DNA of 8,792 bases from Planctomycetota bacterium (GTDB taxonomy: Bacteria > Planctomycetota > UBA11346), in contig JACDEN010000019.1 of NCBI GenBank assembly GCA_013816415.1, positions 6,198 to 14,989 of the forward strand. The letters run 5' to 3'. The first letter of the stretch is position 1, and the number at the start of each line of letters is the position of its first letter. Below, one piece after another: positions 6,261-8,792 of this stretch. Made by a program: the position numbers and the translations under genes. Below the pieces are notes generated by a model that ran no database searches, had not been told where the DNA came from, and saw only the letters and a program-made list of their open reading frames with translations.

Positions 6261-8764
6261 CCGCATCCCGCCGCTGGGCCGCTCCTCGCCTGACCGTCCT
6301 CACTATCGCCATGACGGCGCTCTGCTCGACAGCGTACGGCGAGACCGCTCCTGCGCCCCAGCCGGCGCCGGACACCGCCGACCATCGCACCAAGGCTGAT
6401 CAGACGGCGGAGGGCCTCTACGTCCAGGGCATGCGTGCCAAGGACGAAGGGAAGCTCGACGACGCCGTCCGCCTGCTCGGGATGGCGGTGAACCACCAGC
6501 CTGGCAACGCCAAGTACCGCAAGGCCTACGACGACGTCTCGGCGATGGCCGGCGTGAACAAGGATGCGCGCAGCATCACCATCGACCGCACGGCCGACGA
6601 GCTGTTCGTGAAGCAGCAACAGCTGTGGACCGAAGCGCAGGCGAAGGCCGACGAAGGCACGAGATTCATGGAGGCCGGCCAATACGACGAGGCCGAACGC
6701 TCGTTCCAAATGGCCTCCATCCGTCTCGAAACGCTGCCTTTTGCCGACGACCGCAAGGAACCCGAGCTGCGACGTGTGCAGGCGCTCAAGAACGAGGCCC
6801 GCACCCGCCGCGAGCACCAGGAGCAGGACGACGCCGTCACCCGCAACCAGGCAGCCCTCGATCGTCAGCGCGACCTGCGCGACATGAGCCTGCGCATCGA
6901 GCGGGATCGCATCGATGCGATGCTCCTGCGCTCCGAGCGCGCGCGCCAACGGCGCGACTACGACGAGGCCATCCTGTTGTGCGAGCAGATCCTGAAGATC
7001 AACCGCGCTGAGGACCGGGCCAGCAGCCTGCTGGTGAAATGCCGACGCGAACGGCATGTGTACCTGCGCCAGATGACAGCTGACCGCTGGGACGAGGAGC
7101 ACAAGCTGTTGAGCGAGCAGATCCGCACCGCCATGCTGCCCCAGCTGGAGATCATCAAGTATACCGCGGATTGGGCGGATCTCGATGCGCGGCGCGGAGC
7201 GCCGGTCCACGGTCTCGATGAGAACGAGAACGACAAGGTCTGGCAGAAGGCGATCAACGACCAGCTCGAGCAGGAGGTCACGCTCGACTTCTCCGAGACC
7301 GATCTCGTCGACGTCGTGGCATTCCTCCAGAAGGTCACCGGCGTCAACATCGTCCTCGATCCGCAGGTCACGGCCGCCAGCCCGCCGCCGGTCAACTTCA
7401 AGGTCGACCACATGAAGCTGCGCTTCGTGCTCGATTACATCATGAGGAACTGCGGCCTGAGCTACGTCCTGAGGAACGAGGCGATCTTCATCTCGAATAC
7501 CCAGGGTGTGCGCGGCGATGTCTTCATGAAGCTCTACGACGTCCGCGATCTGATGCATGCCATGCAGAGCTTTCCGGGACCGGATATGGACATTCCCGAG
7601 CCGGGCGGCCAGGGCGCCAAGCTGCTGCCTCCGGTCGAGCCGGAAGCGAAGCCGGAGATGAGCGAATTCCAGGACATCATCACCAAGGTCGTCACGCCGA
7701 ACCTGTGGGCGCGCGATGGCGTCTCGATCGAACAGTACAACGGCAACATGGTCATCACGCAGACGGCCGATGTGCACAAGCAGGTCGAGGAGCTGCTGCG
7801 CGCCCTGCGCAACCAGAAGGGGACCCAGATCCATGTGAAGGTGCGGTTCCTCGAAGTCGAGAATTCCGCGATCGAGGAGATCGGCGTGGACTGGAACAAC
7901 TTCCAGGGACAGACCAGGCCTGGACAGCCGTCCATGGTTCCGCTTCCCGGCCAGGCCACCACCAGCAATGAGACCGTGGGTGCCTATTACTCGGATCCCG
8001 GCAGCAACCTCACCACCGCGGCGCAGCTCAACGGCACCGCGGCTCTCGCGGGGTACACCACCGATCAGACGCTGCCCCGGCCTGGATTCGGCAACCAGAA
8101 TGAAGGTCTGGCGCTGCAGACCCAGTCGTGGAAGGTCGCCTCCGGTCTCTACGCCTCGGCCATCCTGCACGCGGTCGAAAAGGAGAAGCGCGGAAACATC
8201 GTGTTCGAGCCCGACCTGACCATGTTCAACGGTCAGCAGGCCCATCTCGTGAACATGAACCAGCAATCGTATGTCGCCGACTACGACGTGGTCCAGACGC
8301 AGTATGATCCGATCATCACCATCCTGTCGTATGGAACGGTGCTCGATGTGCAGGGCATCGCCTCCGCCGACAAGAAGTACATCACCCTGACCCTGCGTCC
8401 GACCAACGCCCAGGTCGTCCGCTGGCGTCGATTCGGCGGCGCCAACACGGCCGCCTTCCCCGGCGGCACGATCAACACCACCAACGCCCTGGGTGCCATC
8501 GACGGTAATCCGATCATGATGCCGGAACTCGATTACGAGTCCGTCCGGACATCGGTGACCATCCCCGATGGCGGATCGCTGGTCCTCGCCGGCATGACCA
8601 ACGGCGCCAGCCTGCGGGCGCACAGCGGCATTCCGTTCCTGAGCCACATTCCCTTCCTCGGGCGGCTGTTCAGCACCAACGGTCGTGCCGAGACGGAAAA
8701 GCGCACGATGATCCTCGTCGAGGCGAATGTCGTGCTCTTCGACGAGATCGAAAAGAATCTCTGA
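6257..8764 (+). CDS. Secretin C: TPR-containing outer-membrane secretin, third tandem copy
   Basis: This 835-aa protein is predicted to be an outer-membrane gate subunit. It starts at GTG within the GTGA overlap with secretin B. The signal peptide has basic residues (ASRR), a hydrophobic core and likely cleavage at TAYG-ETA, resembling the site in B. TPR-like repeats lie at about 50-95, 129-165 and 222-269, the second and third being good matches (EAGQYDEAERSF, RRDYDEAILLCEQIL). A charged, probably coiled-coil stretch lies at about 175-220. The linker motif MLPQLEI starts at 293. The STN/N0 domain is at about 339-415 (TGVNIVLDP core). The N1-like region has FPGPD and VVTPNLW. The secretin domain spans about 523-830, with IPDGGS at 769-774 and GIPFLSHIPFLGRLF at 791-805. 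It has the longest insert of the three early in the secretin domain (about 549-616), rich in Gly, Thr, Asn and Pro and probably a surface or lumen loop. It lacks the YTETLFSRRV stretch common to A and B. The copy is complete; its specific role is unknown. Confidence 0.95.
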   Translation: MTASRRWAAPRLTVLTIAMTALCSTAYGETAPAPQPAPDTADHRTKADQTAEGLYVQGMRAKDEGKLDDAVRLLGMAVNHQPGNAKYRKAYDDVSAMAGVNKDARSITIDRTADELFVKQQQLWTEAQAKADEGTRFMEAGQYDEAERSFQMASIRLETLPFADDRKEPELRRVQALKNEARTRREHQEQDDAVTRNQAALDRQRDLRDMSLRIERDRIDAMLLRSERARQRRDYDEAILLCEQILKINRAEDRASSLLVKCRRERHVYLRQMTADRWDEEHKLLSEQIRTAMLPQLEIIKYTADWADLDARRGAPVHGLDENENDKVWQKAINDQLEQEVTLDFSETDLVDVVAFLQKVTGVNIVLDPQVTAASPPPVNFKVDHMKLRFVLDYIMRNCGLSYVLRNEAIFISNTQGVRGDVFMKLYDVRDLMHAMQSFPGPDMDIPEPGGQGAKLLPPVEPEAKPEMSEFQDIITKVVTPNLWARDGVSIEQYNGNMVITQTADVHKQVEELLRALRNQKGTQIHVKVRFLEVENSAIEEIGVDWNNFQGQTRPGQPSMVPLPGQATTSNETVGAYYSDPGSNLTTAAQLNGTAALAGYTTDQTLPRPGFGNQNEGLALQTQSWKVASGLYASAILHAVEKEKRGNIVFEPDLTMFNGQQAHLVNMNQQSYVADYDVVQTQYDPIITILSYGTVLDVQGIASADKKYITLTLRPTNAQVVRWRRFGGANTAAFPGGTINTTNALGAIDGNPIMMPELDYESVRTSVTIPDGGSLVLAGMTNGASLRAHSGIPFLSHIPFLGRLFSTNGRAETEKRTMILVEANVVLFDEIEKNL

Positions 8765-8769
8765 GCCTG

Positions 8770-8786
8770 GCGCGGCCGCGCCGCGC
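8770..8786 (+). terminator. GC-rich hairpin after the last secretin gene (possible terminator, truncated)
   Basis: GCGCGGC at 8770-8776 pairs perfectly with GCCGCGC at 8780-8786 around a 3-nt loop, starting five bases after the stop codon. An overlapping 14-bp perfect palindrome lies at 8769-8782. The position suits an operon terminator, but the window ends in TT only six bases later, so no T-tract can be confirmed. Confidence 0.3.
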
Positions 8787-8792
8787 GCGCTT

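Noticed and set aside
6233..8647. Very long antisense open frame (804 codons) across nearly all of secretin C
   Set aside because: The minus-strand translation is dominated by His, Val, Asp, Leu and Arg with no recognisable motif. This is typical of the complement of GC-rich codons, while the plus strand encodes a clear secretin.
1..8792. CRISPR arrays, tRNA or rRNA genes, transposases, attachment sites
   Set aside because: No spaced repeats, tRNA-like folds, rRNA segments or transposase motifs were seen on either strand.

Overview
The window is high-GC bacterial DNA. It is almost fully occupied by plus-strand genes: the 3' part of an unrecognised gene, then three consecutive genes that each encode a complete secretin, the outer-membrane gate protein of type IV pili and type II/III secretion. 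The protein features suggest a Planctomycetota/PVC-type or similar environmental Gram-negative bacterium. These are N-terminal TPR-like repeats in place of AMIN domains, an STN/N0 module with a GVNIV core, a [KT]-x-V-[AST]-P-x(2)-W motif before the secretin barrel, and an 'FPG' motif. The taxon is an inference from resemblance to that group's secretins and is not proven here.

Layout: (1) 3-1193, the C-terminal part of a Lys/Pro-rich protein ending in a Gly-Gly-Pro repeat tail. It is cut at the left edge and its function is unknown. (2) 1194-1383, a 190-bp spacer with a 7-bp hairpin just ahead of the next ribosome binding site. (3) 1384-3852, secretin A, 822 aa. (4) 3849-6260, secretin B, 803 aa, overlapping A by 4 nt if the GTG start is used. 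(5) 6257-8764, secretin C, 835 aa, overlapping B by 4 nt (GTGA). (6) 8765-8792, a very GC-rich inverted repeat that may be the start of a terminator, cut by the right edge.

The three secretins are colinear: signal peptide, three TPR-like helical repeats, a linker with an LIP/MLP motif at about residue 292-296, an STN/N0 domain starting at about residue 336-340, an N1-like domain, then the C-terminal secretin domain with the [IV]PD[GK]GS and IPF[LV]GRLF signatures. They are therefore tandem duplicates, kept intact and translationally coupled. Similarity is mosaic: A and B are closest in the barrel, A and C in the N-terminal half and at the extreme C-terminus. Such a cassette could build a mixed-subunit gate or three separate gates. 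No ATPase, PilM/N/O-type platform protein or pilin is visible, so the type of machine (type IV pilus, type II secretion or something else) cannot be decided from the window.
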